DNA from: Paraburkholderia lycopersici
GTDB lineage: Bacteria > Pseudomonadota > Gammaproteobacteria > Burkholderiales > Burkholderiaceae
NCBI RefSeq assembly: GCF_900096975.1
Contig: NZ_FMYQ01000017.1
Coordinates: forward strand, 62,001-126,000
Length of the DNA stretch: 64,000 bases
Reading direction: 5' to 3'
Positions 24,567 to 33,972 of the stretch are shown here, in pieces. Numbering within the stretch: the stretch's first letter is position 1; every line of letters starts with the position of its first letter. The position numbers were made by a program, and so were the translations under genes. The notes below the pieces were generated by a model. The model was not told where the DNA came from. It saw only the letters and a list, made by a program, of their open reading frames with translations, and searched no databases.

Positions 24567-25817
24567 ATGGCCGCCCTTGTGATCGACGATCTTCCCGCCG
24601 CCATCCGCCAAGCCAAGCGCACGCTGCGCGCGCAGTTGCCTCGCTATCGCGAGGTATTCGAGGACCTCGCGCGGGCCATCGGCGAGCAGGCGCGCAGCAT
24701 TGCGCGTCAGCGCGAGGCGGGCGAGGCCGTGATCCCGGAGATCGCGTTCGCCGACATCGCCGGGCAGCGCGTGAGCGCAGAGGCGATCGCGCTCGTGAAA
24801 GCGCGCGGCGCCTGCGTGATTCGCCGCGTGTTCGACCCGGCGCAGGCCGCGCGCTGGGACGCCGAAATCGCGGACTACGTGGGGCGCAACGACCTGGACG
24901 CGCGTCTCGCGCATCGCGCCGAAGACCGTTATTTCGGCCAGCTCGAATCCAGCCGTCCGCAAATCTACGGCATCTACTGGTCGCGCGCGCAGGTGCAGGC
25001 GCGCGAGTCCGCGGAACTCACCGCCGCGCGCGTGTTCCTCAACCGCCTCTGGCGCCACGAGAGCGAAGGGCGCGTGCATTTCGACCCCGACGTCGTGCCC
25101 GTCTATGCCGACCGTCTGCGCCGCCGCCCGCCCGGCTCGGCTTCCCTCGGCCTTTCCGCGCATTGCGACGGCGGCTCCGTCGAGCGCTGGATCGACGGGA
25201 ACTTCCGGCGGGTCTATCGCCACGTATTTTCCGGCGACTGGCGACGCTACGACCCTTTTGACGCCGCGTACCGGCCCGATGTGAACGAGATACCCTCGCC
25301 CGCGGTCTGCTCGATGTTCCGCACGTTCCAGGGCTGGACCGCGCTCACGCCGCAGGGCCCCGGCGACGGCACGCTGCAGCTCGTGCCCATCGCCAACGCC
25401 ATGGCGTACCTGCTCTTGCGCGCGCTGCAGGACGACGTGGCCGAAGACGACCTGTGCGGCGCGATGCCGGGTCGCGCGCTGTCGATCCGCCCCGAATGGC
25501 ACGCGCCGCTCTTCGAGGCGCTGACCTCGATCCCGCAGATGCAGGCCGGCGACGCCGTGTTCTGGCACAGCGACGTGATCCACGCGGTGGAAGACGAGCA
25601 TCGGGGCAGCGGCTACAGCAACGTGATGTATATCGCGGCCGCGCCGGGCTGCGCGAAGAACGACGCCTATTTGCAGCGGCAACTGCCGAGTTTTCTCGAA
25701 GGCCGCAGTCCGCCCGACTTCCCCGGCGATCATTTCGAAGTCGATTTCGCGGGTCGCGCCGGGGTGGCCGATCTCACGCCGCTCGGCCGCGCGCAGCTCG
25801 GCCTGGCGAGCGGCTAG
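24567..25817 (+). CDS. DUF1479 protein (YbiU-like, putative 2OG/Fe(II) oxygenase fold)
   Basis: Protein of 416 residues of the DUF1479/YbiU family, whose biochemical role is unknown to me. A possible iron site is visible: HCD in GLSAHCDGGSVERW (about residue 200) and the distal His in WHSDVIHAVEDEHRG (about 335-345), as expected for a cupin-fold dioxygenase. GGAGA lies before ATG 24567. It stands alone between the LysR gene and a metal transporter gene on the same strand. Confidence 0.8.
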   Translation: MAALVIDDLPAAIRQAKRTLRAQLPRYREVFEDLARAIGEQARSIARQREAGEAVIPEIAFADIAGQRVSAEAIALVKARGACVIRRVFDPAQAARWDAEIADYVGRNDLDARLAHRAEDRYFGQLESSRPQIYGIYWSRAQVQARESAELTAARVFLNRLWRHESEGRVHFDPDVVPVYADRLRRRPPGSASLGLSAHCDGGSVERWIDGNFRRVYRHVFSGDWRRYDPFDAAYRPDVNEIPSPAVCSMFRTFQGWTALTPQGPGDGTLQLVPIANAMAYLLLRALQDDVAEDDLCGAMPGRALSIRPEWHAPLFEALTSIPQMQAGDAVFWHSDVIHAVEDEHRGSGYSNVMYIAAAPGCAKNDAYLQRQLPSFLEGRSPPDFPGDHFEVDFAGRAGVADLTPLGRAQLGLASG

Positions 25818-25910
25818 CACGCCAAAATGACGCCCGCATGTCGCCACCGCGATTCGCGCGCTTGCCTGTAAAAGCGCCCATATGGCATGCTGTGCGCCGA
25901 TCAACCGGCC

Positions 25911-26963
25911 ATGACGACCATGGATTTCGCTTCGTCCATCGCAACGTATGGCGCCGACCTGTCGGGCCTGGTTTGCGGCTTTCGCTTCACGCCCGGCCAG
26001 CCCGGGCAGCCCGTCACGTGCGACGACTTCCTCGACGCGCTGCAGCGCACCCGCGCGAGCGGCGAGCCGCCGGCCGCGGGCGACGACACGTTCTACTGGC
26101 TGCACTTCAATCTCGCCCACGCCGCGGCCCAACCGTGGATGCACGCGCATCTCGATCTGCCCGGCGCCTTCTTCGAGATGCTCGTGGAAGGTTCGCACTC
26201 CACGCGCATCGAGCACATGGACGGCGCGCTCTTCGCGGTGGTCAACGACGTGATGTTCGATTTCGAGCTCACGCCCTCGCAGATCGCCACGCTCTGGTCG
26301 TACACGCACGAGCGCATTCTCGTGACCGCGCGTCTGAAGCCGCTGCGCTCGATCGACCGCCTGCGCGGCTACGTGCGCAACGGCGAGACGTTCCGCTCGC
26401 CGGCCGAACTGCTCATTCACCTGATGCGCGACCAGGCCGACCTGATGGTGGAGATCGTGCGCCGCACGAGCGTGGACGTCGATCGCGCCGAGGACCAGTT
26501 TCTCGCCTCGCGGCGCTCCGCGAGCCGCCACGAACTCGCGGCCATGCGGCGCATTCTGGTGCGTCTGCAACGAATGCTCGCGCCGGAGCCCGGCTCGATC
26601 TTCCGATTGCTCGCGCGGCCGCCACGCTGGCTCCAGTCGCCCGACGTGCAGGATCTGCGCGAAGCGACCGAGGAATTTTCGCTCGTGCTCGGCGACATGG
26701 CCGGGCTCGTCGAGCGCATCAAGCTCCTGCAGGAAGAGATTGCGGCGCGGCTCGAAGAGCAGAACAACCGCACGCTCTTCACGCTCACGCTCGTCACCGT
26801 GCTCGCGCTGCCTATCAATATCGTCGCGGGTTTTTTCGGCATGAACGTAGGGGGCATTCCCCTGGCGGAGAATCGCCACGGCTTCTGGCTCATGGTAGTG
26901 CTGGTCGCCACTTTCACGGCGCTGCTGGGCTGGTGGGTGTTTCGCAGACGCGGCGATACCTGA
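25911..26963 (+). CDS. zntB: CorA/ZntB-family divalent metal transporter
   Basis: Protein of 350 residues. A large cytoplasmic N-terminal domain with a long helix (about 150-275, ending in LVERIKLLQEEIAARLEEQNNRT) is followed by two membrane helices; the pore signature GMN is present (FFGMNVGGIPL, about residue 310). The order and the loop GIPL are those of ZntB rather than CorA (which has YGMN followed by MPEL), so zinc or related cations are the likely substrates. ATG 25911 is preferred; an ATG eight codons upstream is also possible. Confidence 0.82.
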   Translation: MTTMDFASSIATYGADLSGLVCGFRFTPGQPGQPVTCDDFLDALQRTRASGEPPAAGDDTFYWLHFNLAHAAAQPWMHAHLDLPGAFFEMLVEGSHSTRIEHMDGALFAVVNDVMFDFELTPSQIATLWSYTHERILVTARLKPLRSIDRLRGYVRNGETFRSPAELLIHLMRDQADLMVEIVRRTSVDVDRAEDQFLASRRSASRHELAAMRRILVRLQRMLAPEPGSIFRLLARPPRWLQSPDVQDLREATEEFSLVLGDMAGLVERIKLLQEEIAARLEEQNNRTLFTLTLVTVLALPINIVAGFFGMNVGGIPLAENRHGFWLMVVLVATFTALLGWWVFRRRGDT

Positions 26964-27009
26964 AGCCTGCCGCGCGCCCCGCGGCGCAATTAGCGCGCTA
27001 TATACTAGG

Positions 27010-27032
27010 CGCTCGACATTTCCGTTCGAGCG
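27010..27032 (+). other. stem-loop in the leader of the diguanylate cyclase gene
   Basis: Seven-base arms CGCTCGA (27010-27016) and TCGAGCG (27026-27032) with a 9-base loop, ending 6 bases before the ATG. It lies where the ribosome-binding site should be and directly after a possible -10 box TATACT (27001-27006). Confidence 0.4.
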
Positions 27033-27038
27033 TGCGCC

Positions 27039-28961
27039 ATGACCGTTCCCTCGCCGACGCCTGAGGCCGTTCCGCCCTCCAGCGAAGACGCGCATGCGCA
27101 AGCGGGGAGCCGCGTCGAAGAGGGCGGGCCGTCGCGCTCGCGTCTGCACGCGGTTGCGCACGGAGCAGGAACCGCGGACATCGATCATTGCGGCAAGCCC
27201 TGGTCGGCGGACCCGCTGCTCGACGGCCTGTTGCGCCTCGTTGCGGCGCATTTCGGCGTGGCGGCGGCGTGCCTCGTCCCCGGCGACGCGCCCGCCGGCT
27301 GCCTGGCCGGCGCGGGCGTGGACGAAGCGCTCTACGAAGCCCTGCGAATGCTCGCCCGCGCTCCGGCCGCGAACGACGCACGCGAGCCGCTCGTCGTGCA
27401 GGACATCACCGAACATCCGGCCTGGCGCTCCGTGCTCTCGCACGCGCATGCGCTGCCGTTTCGTTTCGTCGCCGCGTGGCCGATGCGCGGCGCGCAGGGC
27501 GAGCATGTAGGCGGCCTTTGCCTGATCGACCCTTCGCCGCGCGAACTCGATGCCGCCGCTCGCGCAAGCCTCGCTGACTTTGCGCGCGTGGCCGCGGCGC
27601 TGGCCGCGCGCCCTGCGGCGTGCGGCGTCCCCGCGCCTGCCGAAGACGAGCCCGCGCTGCGCGCCGAACTCGAAGCCCTGCGGGAGCGCGAGCGCCTGCT
27701 CGCGCACGCGATTGCGGGCAGCGGCACGGGCATCTGGGACCGCGACGTGGTGACGGGCGAGATCCGCTATTCGGCGGGCTGGAAGGCGATGCTCGGCTAC
27801 GCGGAGCATGAGCTGACGAACCGCATCGAGGACAGCTATCTGCGCCTGCATCCCGACGACCGCGAATACGTGAAGGCCGCCATGCAGGCGCATTTCGAAG
27901 GCCGCACGCCCAGCTACGAGGTGGAGCATCGCATTCGCTGCAAGGACGGCCGTTACAGGTGGATCTGCAGCCGCGGCAAGGTCATGAGCCGCGACGCGCA
28001 CGGGCGCGCGCTGCGCATGATCGGCACGACAACGGACATCACCTCGATGCGCGAGATGGCCGAGCGTTTGCGCGAGAGCGCGGCGCTCATCACGAACCTC
28101 ACCAACGAAGTGCCGGGCCTCGTGTTCCAGCGCCGCCAACTGCCCGACGGGCGCGCGCTTTTCTCCTATGCGAGCGCGGGCATTGCGGAAATCTACGAAC
28201 TGGCGCCGGAGCAGGTCGCGCACGACACGGCGTGCGTCGACGCGCTGATCCATCCCGACGATCTCGACGCGTGGCGCGCCTCGTTCGAGACATCCGCGGC
28301 GAGTCTCACGCCGTGGCACCTGGAGTTTCGCGTGCAACTGCCGCAGCAGGGCTTGCGCTGGCGCCAGGGCGATGCGCGGCCGCAGCGCCTCGCGGACGGC
28401 GCAACGGTCTGGCACGGTTTCATCACGGACGCGACCGAGCGCAAGCGCATCGAGGCCGAACTGCAGGAATTCGCGAGCACCGACAGCCTCACGCGCCTGC
28501 CCAACCGCCGTCACTTCATGGCGCGCATCGAGGCGCAGCTTACCCAGGCGCGGCGCGGCGGCTCCGGCGCGGCGGTGATGATGTGCGACCTCGATCACTT
28601 CAAGTCGATCAACGACCGCTGGGGGCATGCGATCGGCGACGAGGTGTTGCGCCATTTCGCCGAGATCCTGCGCACGCAGTTGCGCACGGGCGACCTGGCG
28701 GGCCGCATCGGCGGCGAGGAGTTTGCGATTCTGCTCGCGGCCGCCGACCTCGAAGGCGCGCAAAGCGCCGCGCGGCGCATTCAGGAGCGCTTTGCCGCGG
28801 AGCCGCTTGGCGTGGAGGGCGGCGCGGTCGTGCTCACCGTCAGCATCGGCATCACGCTCATGAGCGCTGCCGATCCGAGCGCCGAAGCCGCGCTGACGCG
28901 CAGCGATTTCGCGCTCTACCGCGCAAAAAAAGGCGGCCGCAACCGCATCGAATGCGCGTGA
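27039..28961 (+). CDS. diguanylate cyclase with GAF, PAS and GGDEF domains
   Basis: Soluble signalling enzyme of 640 residues making cyclic di-GMP. Domain order: GAF-like (about 55-190), PAS/PAC (about 225-345, GIWDRDVVTGEIRYSAGWKAM and IRCKDGRYRWICSRGKV), a second PAS-like domain (about 350-470) and GGDEF (about 475-640). The active-site motif is GGEEF (558-562) and an inhibitory-site motif RTGD (549-552) lies exactly five residues before it, so product inhibition is expected. It is followed by an EAL-domain gene, giving a synthesis/degradation pair. Confidence 0.9.
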   Translation: MTVPSPTPEAVPPSSEDAHAQAGSRVEEGGPSRSRLHAVAHGAGTADIDHCGKPWSADPLLDGLLRLVAAHFGVAAACLVPGDAPAGCLAGAGVDEALYEALRMLARAPAANDAREPLVVQDITEHPAWRSVLSHAHALPFRFVAAWPMRGAQGEHVGGLCLIDPSPRELDAAARASLADFARVAAALAARPAACGVPAPAEDEPALRAELEALRERERLLAHAIAGSGTGIWDRDVVTGEIRYSAGWKAMLGYAEHELTNRIEDSYLRLHPDDREYVKAAMQAHFEGRTPSYEVEHRIRCKDGRYRWICSRGKVMSRDAHGRALRMIGTTTDITSMREMAERLRESAALITNLTNEVPGLVFQRRQLPDGRALFSYASAGIAEIYELAPEQVAHDTACVDALIHPDDLDAWRASFETSAASLTPWHLEFRVQLPQQGLRWRQGDARPQRLADGATVWHGFITDATERKRIEAELQEFASTDSLTRLPNRRHFMARIEAQLTQARRGGSGAAVMMCDLDHFKSINDRWGHAIGDEVLRHFAEILRTQLRTGDLAGRIGGEEFAILLAAADLEGAQSAARRIQERFAAEPLGVEGGAVVLTVSIGITLMSAADPSAEAALTRSDFALYRAKKGGRNRIECA

Positions 28962-29086
28962 GGCGCCGCCACGTTAGCTGACGTTGATGCGCACGCGGCA
29001 GCGCGCAAGCCCGCGACGGGCGCCTTGGTGTATGTTGGCGTCATCCCGTCGTCGCCGTCCCTGGCGGACCTGGTGCGGAGAACGCC

Positions 29087-30700
29087 TTGCCCGAAGTCTC
29101 GCCCAACACTGGCGCGACCCGCTCGCGAGTCGCGCGCCTGCTCGCGCTGCTGGTCGTGGCGCTGGTTCCGCTCCTGCTGTGCGTGGCGCTGGGGCGGTAC
29201 GAGGCCGAGCGCATCTCGCGGCGCGAGGCGGCCCTCGCTTCGGCGGTCATCGTCGGGCAGGTCGTTTCGATCGTCGAAGCCGCGCAGGGCGCGGCCCGCA
29301 CGTTCGTCTCGCGCGTGGGCGAGCCGTGCGAGCAGCTATCGGCCGGTCTCACGCTCGAGGCCGCCAACGTGCCCTACGTGCGCACGCTCAACATTCTCGA
29401 TGAGGACCGCGTCGACTGCTCTTCGGCGCTCGTGCAGCAGCCGATTCCCGCCCGCGGCCTGCTCGACGGTCACGCCCGGGTGCCGGGCGACGAGTGGCTG
29501 AGGTTCGTGAACAACACGCCGATGGTGCACAATCGCCCCTCGCTGCTGGTCGGCATAACGGGCGGGGCGGGGCGCGCGGCCGTGGCCGTGGTGGACGCAC
29601 AGTATCTGCTCGACCTGCTGCACGGCGCCGCGCCGCTCACGATGTTCCGCGAGGCCGAGCTGAGCGTTGGCGGGGGCGTCGTGCTGCGCGAGGCCCAAGC
29701 CGCCGTAAGGGATGCGCCGCTGCTGGCCGATGTGCGAAAGCGCGTGTCGGGCGCCACGATCGAGCTGAAGATGTATGGGCGGCCCGAACGCATTCGCGAA
29801 ACCGGGGCCGGGCTGCTGTTGCGCTACATGCCGTGGGCGGCCGCGCTTTCCGCGCTGCTCGTCTGGCTCGTGCGCCGTCTGCAGCGAAGCGGGCAGTCGC
29901 GCCGCGATCAACTGCTGCGGGCCATACGCGCCGACGAATTCCACGTCGAATACCAGCCGCTCTACGGCGTGGCGAGCGGCCGGTGCGACGGCGTGGAGGC
30001 GTTGCTGCGCTGGGTGCCGCCAGGCGCAGGCGCGATGCGCCCCGACGAATTCATTCAGGCCGCCGAGGAAGAGCACGTGATCGTGCCGCTCACGCAGCAT
30101 CTCCTGAAGCTCATCGCACGCGACGTCGCCACGTGGGACGTCGAACCGGGCTTTCATCTCGGCATCAACTTCGCGCCCGAGCACCTTTCCGGAGTACAGC
30201 TCGTAGGCGACGTGCGCGCGCTGTGCGCCGTCGTGGTGCCGCGCGGCATACAGGTCGTCCTCGAGGTCACCGAGCGTACGCTCGTGCGTAACACCGGGCA
30301 GGCGCGCAGCAATCTGGAGGCGCTGCGGCGCGAGGGCGTGGAAATCGCCATCGACGACTTCGGCACGGGCTATTGCGCGCTCTCATATCTGGAAAAATTT
30401 CCGTTCGACATCCTGAAGATCGATCGCGGCTTCGTGCTCACGATCGACCCCGAAGACCATCGTGCCGTCGTGCTCGACTGCATCATCGATCTCGCGCATA
30501 GCCTCGGAGCGGAACTCGTGGCCGAAGGCGTCGAAACGCAGGCGCACCTCGACTACCTGTGCGTGCGCGGCGTGACGTACATACAGGGCTTCGTCTATGC
30601 GAAGCCCATGCCGTCCGAAGCCTTCATGCGCTGGTATCGCGCGAACGGCGCGCGGGCCATCCAGCACGCCAAGGACGGCGGGCGCGCACTGAACGCCTGA
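29087..30700 (+). CDS. CSS-motif EAL-domain c-di-GMP phosphodiesterase
   Basis: Membrane protein of 537 residues with a first helix at 16-34, a periplasmic CSS domain (CysSerSer at 111-113, plus Cys81), a second helix at about 244-262 and a cytoplasmic EAL domain. Catalytic motifs are present: EALLRW (304), NFAPEHL, EVTER, DDFGTGY, KIDRGF and EGVET, so it should be active. In E. coli proteins of this type the periplasmic cysteines control activity through disulfide formation. The start is TTG 29087 with GGAG 6 bases upstream. Confidence 0.88.
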   Translation: MPEVSPNTGATRSRVARLLALLVVALVPLLLCVALGRYEAERISRREAALASAVIVGQVVSIVEAAQGAARTFVSRVGEPCEQLSAGLTLEAANVPYVRTLNILDEDRVDCSSALVQQPIPARGLLDGHARVPGDEWLRFVNNTPMVHNRPSLLVGITGGAGRAAVAVVDAQYLLDLLHGAAPLTMFREAELSVGGGVVLREAQAAVRDAPLLADVRKRVSGATIELKMYGRPERIRETGAGLLLRYMPWAAALSALLVWLVRRLQRSGQSRRDQLLRAIRADEFHVEYQPLYGVASGRCDGVEALLRWVPPGAGAMRPDEFIQAAEEEHVIVPLTQHLLKLIARDVATWDVEPGFHLGINFAPEHLSGVQLVGDVRALCAVVVPRGIQVVLEVTERTLVRNTGQARSNLEALRREGVEIAIDDFGTGYCALSYLEKFPFDILKIDRGFVLTIDPEDHRAVVLDCIIDLAHSLGAELVAEGVETQAHLDYLCVRGVTYIQGFVYAKPMPSEAFMRWYRANGARAIQHAKDGGRALNA

Positions 30701-30844
30701 AGACGCGCGCAAGGGCATTCCCGCCTGCGTGATTTGCTTAGCGCGAAACATCGGTTCTGCGAACGCGTGCGCGCCGGTAGCATCGGTGGCTCGATGGCCG
30801 CGCCGTGTGGGCGCGCGCCCAACGCCAGAACGGACCACCCGACG

Positions 30845-31804
30845 ATGACCCGCGCCACGCACTATTCCCGCCGAAACTTCCTTGCCACACTGGGCGCGAC
30901 GCTTGCCAGCGCGGCTTTGCCCGCCACCGCGTTTGCGAACTTTCAGCCCGACCAGTTCCGCATCGGCTACCAGAAGGCCGCGAGCACGCTCGTGCTGCTC
31001 AAGGCGAACGGCACGCTCGAAACGCGCCTCGCGCCGCTCGGCATCAAGGTGACGTGGACCGAATTCCCGGCCGGCCCGCAATTGCTCGAGGGGCTGAACG
31101 TGGGCGCAATCGATTTCGGCTATGTGGGCGAGGCGCCGCCGGTGTTCGCGCAGGCGGCCGGCGCCGACTTCGTCTATACGGCGTATGAATTGCCCACGCC
31201 GCATGCCGAAGGCGTGGTGGTGGCGAAGAACTCGCCGATACGCGACGTGGCGGGCCTCAAGGGCAAGAAAATCGGCCTGAATCGCGGTTCGGACGTGCAC
31301 TGGTTTCTCGTCGCGCTGCTGCAGAAGCACGGGCTCTCCATCGGCGACGTGCAGCCCGTGTATCTCGCGCCCGCCGATGCGCGCGCGGCGCTGCAAAGCG
31401 GCGCGCTCGACGCCTGGGCGATCTGGGACCCGTTCCTCGCTGCCGTCGAATCGCAAGACGGCGCACGTCTGCTAGCCGACGCGAGCGGCGTGGCGAGCCA
31501 TCATCAGTTTTTCCTGAGCCAGCGCGAATTCGCGCAAAAGCGCAAGGACGCGCTGGCGATCGCGATGGACGAACTCGGCAAGACAGGGCAGTGGGTGCGC
31601 GCGAACACGGCCGCCGCCGCCGCGAAGCTTGCGCCGATCCAGGGGCTCGACGCGGCGACGATCCAGACCGGCCTCACGCATTACGCGCACGAATACCGGC
31701 CTGTCGACGCCGCGGTCATCGCGCAGCAGCAGATCGCGGACACGTTCTACGACCTGAAGATCATTCCGCGCCGCGTGGTGACGAAGGAAGCGGTGCTCGC
31801 ATAA
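30845..31804 (+). CDS. ssuA: aliphatic sulfonate ABC transporter substrate-binding protein
   Basis: Periplasmic binding protein of 319 residues with a twin-arginine-like signal (YSRRNFLATLG) and SsuA-type features (RIGYQKAASTLVLLKANGTLE, VTWTEFPAGPQLLEGLNVG, IDFGYVGEAPPVFAQAAG). It should bind sulfonates or similar compounds for an SsuBC importer. No permease or ATPase gene is adjacent, so it would have to work with components encoded elsewhere, perhaps including the importer at the right end of the window. Confidence 0.87.
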   Translation: MTRATHYSRRNFLATLGATLASAALPATAFANFQPDQFRIGYQKAASTLVLLKANGTLETRLAPLGIKVTWTEFPAGPQLLEGLNVGAIDFGYVGEAPPVFAQAAGADFVYTAYELPTPHAEGVVVAKNSPIRDVAGLKGKKIGLNRGSDVHWFLVALLQKHGLSIGDVQPVYLAPADARAALQSGALDAWAIWDPFLAAVESQDGARLLADASGVASHHQFFLSQREFAQKRKDALAIAMDELGKTGQWVRANTAAAAAKLAPIQGLDAATIQTGLTHYAHEYRPVDAAVIAQQQIADTFYDLKIIPRRVVTKEAVLA

Positions 31805-31841
31805 GGCCGGCAAGCGCGGCGGTTCGTCAGGATGCCCAAGC

Positions 31842-32786
31842 TCAGTGCGGCGACGACCAGCCCTTGTAGCTGCTCACGTTGTCGCGCGTGACGAGCTGCG
31901 GCGTCATTTCGATCATCGCATTCGCGGGCTTCTTGCCGTTCATGATCTCGTAGCCCACCTGCACGGCGGTCTGCGCCATCTTCCACGGGTCCTGGCTTGC
32001 CGAAGCCTGCACGAGCGTGTCGGTCTTGAGCGCCGTTTCGATATCGGGCGCGCCGTCCACCGATGTGATTACGATGTTGCTGCGATGCAGTTGCTTCGCG
32101 GCGAGGTCGCTGCCGATAGCCTGCGGATCGTTGATGGCAAAAAGGCCGTCGAGCTTCGGGAAACGCGTGAGATAGCCCTGCATCGCGTTCATGCCGCCTT
32201 CGCGCGAGCCCTTGCCGTCCTGGTCGTCGGAGAGGATCTTGATGCCCGGCGACTTCGCGAGCACCTGCTTGCAGCCGTTCACTCGGTCGATCACTGCTGA
32301 GACCTGCGGCCCGTTCTGGATGATGACGTTGCCCTTGCCGTTGAGCTTCTTCGCAAGGTACTCGCACGAAATCGCGCCGGCTTTCACGTTATCGGTCTGC
32401 ACGGTGGCGTTGGCGCCCGCGGCGCTCACGTCCACGGCCATCACCACGATGCCGGCCGCCTGTGCCTTTTTCACCGCCGGCTCGATCGCCTTCGGATCGG
32501 TGGCGTTCAGCAGGATCATGTCAACGTGGGCCGAAATGAAGTTGTCGATCTGCGTGAACTGCTTGTTCAGGTCGTAGTCGGCGGAAACGGCCGTGACCTT
32601 GGCGTTGGGGTTGATCTGCTTCGCTTGCGCTTGCGCGCCCTGCACGATCGTCACGAAGTAAGGATTGCCAAGCGAACCCACGGTGATGCCGATCGACTTG
32701 AGCTGCTTGTCGGCGGCATGCGCGCCTTGCAGCGCGAAACCGAGCGAGAGGGCGGCAGCGGCGAGAACGGCTTTCTTCCTGAACAT
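31842..32786 (-). CDS. sugar ABC transporter substrate-binding protein (ribose type)
   Basis: Periplasmic protein of 314 residues with a signal peptide (AVLAAAALSLGFALQGAHA) and the two-lobe ribose-binding fold typical of RbsB (SLGNPYFVTIVQGAQAQAK, LLNATDPKAIEPAVKKAQ, TDNVKAGAISCEYLAKKL). It feeds the permease and ATPase encoded just upstream on the same strand. A ribosome site AGGAG lies 8 bases before ATG 32786. The sugar is not fixed by the sequence; a pentose, allose or polyol is likely. Confidence 0.9.
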   Translation of the reverse strand: MFRKKAVLAAAALSLGFALQGAHAADKQLKSIGITVGSLGNPYFVTIVQGAQAQAKQINPNAKVTAVSADYDLNKQFTQIDNFISAHVDMILLNATDPKAIEPAVKKAQAAGIVVMAVDVSAAGANATVQTDNVKAGAISCEYLAKKLNGKGNVIIQNGPQVSAVIDRVNGCKQVLAKSPGIKILSDDQDGKGSREGGMNAMQGYLTRFPKLDGLFAINDPQAIGSDLAAKQLHRSNIVITSVDGAPDIETALKTDTLVQASASQDPWKMAQTAVQVGYEIMNGKKPANAMIEMTPQLVTRDNVSSYKGWSSPH

Positions 32787-32887
32787 GAGGTTGTCTCCTG
32801 AGGGGTCCTGTCTGGATGCTTTCCCGGCGGGAGCAGGAGGACCGCCTGCTCCCGCGCTGGTTGCCACATTCGTTGCGGGTTGCGGGG

Positions 32888-33931
32888 TCAGGTGCGGGCC
32901 GAGCCGCGCTGGCGGTAGCGGTCGAGCGCCACGGCGCCCACGATCACGAGGCCCTTGATGATGTACTGCCAGATGTCCGAGACGCCGAGCAGCACGAGGC
33001 CGTTGGTGAGTACCGCGATGATGAGCGCGCCGATCAGCGTGCCGACGATCGAGCCCACGCCGCCCACGAAGCTCGTGCCGCCCAGAATGACCGCGGCGAT
33101 CGCGTCGAGCTCGTACGACTGCCCCAGTTGCAGGCCGTTGGCCGCGTAGAGGCGGGCAGCCGACATGACGGCGCCGAGACCCGCGAGCAGCCCGGACACG
33201 GCATAGACGAACATCTCGATGCCCCACACCTTGATGCCCGAGAGGCGCGCGGCTTCCGGGTTGCCGCCCACCGAGTAGATGCGCAGGCCCAGCACCGTGC
33301 GGCGCAGTACGAACCAGGAAGCGGCCACCACCACGAGCGCGATGATGACGAGCCAGGGCACGCCGAGCACCGTGCCGTTGCCGATGAACGCGAATGGCAG
33401 TTGCGGGTTGAAGATCGTCGTGTCGTGGCCCATGAGGCGCGCAATGCCGCGCACGGCCGTGAGCGAGCCGAGCGTGACGATGAACGGCGGCAGGCGCAGC
33501 AGCGCGATGAGCGCGCCGTTGACGAGGCCGAAGGCGAGCCCGACCGCGAGCGCCGCGGGCACGCCGATCCAGCCCCAGCCCGCGATGTTCGAGCCGAGCA
33601 TGGCGGCCATGGCCGCCGCGGCCAGTACCGACCCCACCGAGAGGTCGATGCCGCCCGTGAGGATCACGAAGGTCATGCCGGCGGCGAGCACGATGTTGAT
33701 CGACGCCTGCTGCGTGACGATGGAGAGGTTCTCCAGCGTGAAAAAGCCGTCGTTGAGCAGGCCGAAGCCAATGCACAGCAGCACCAGCACCGGCAGCATG
33801 CCTGCGGTGCGGATGAGCGCCTTCATGCGCTGGCGGTGGCCGTCGATGGCGACGCTGCGCGCCGGTTGCGCCGGTTGCCCGGTCTGCACAGGCGAGGCCG
33901 CGACGCCGTGCCGGGGAAGAATGCTTTTCAT
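32888..33931 (-). CDS. sugar ABC transporter permease (ribose type)
   Basis: Inner-membrane permease of 347 residues of the RbsC family with about 8-10 hydrophobic helices after an N-terminal cytoplasmic extension of about 40 residues. Signature segments are AAGMTFVILTGGIDLSVGS and AIAAVILGGTSFVGGVGS. It lies between the ATPase and binding-protein genes of the same importer. Confidence 0.92.
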   Translation of the reverse strand: MKSILPRHGVAASPVQTGQPAQPARSVAIDGHRQRMKALIRTAGMLPVLVLLCIGFGLLNDGFFTLENLSIVTQQASINIVLAAGMTFVILTGGIDLSVGSVLAAAAMAAMLGSNIAGWGWIGVPAALAVGLAFGLVNGALIALLRLPPFIVTLGSLTAVRGIARLMGHDTTIFNPQLPFAFIGNGTVLGVPWLVIIALVVVAASWFVLRRTVLGLRIYSVGGNPEAARLSGIKVWGIEMFVYAVSGLLAGLGAVMSAARLYAANGLQLGQSYELDAIAAVILGGTSFVGGVGSIVGTLIGALIIAVLTNGLVLLGVSDIWQYIIKGLVIVGAVALDRYRQRGSART

Positions 33932-33972
33932 ATCGGACTCCTGATGGACGTTTGGCGCGTGTGCGGTAGGGG

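Noticed and set aside
24528..28763. Open frame of 1411 codons on the minus strand opposite the DUF1479, ZntB and GGDEF genes
   Set aside because: The plus strand carries three clear protein families over this stretch; the antisense protein is Arg/Ala/His-rich with no domain. Long antisense openness is expected in DNA with such third-position G/C bias.
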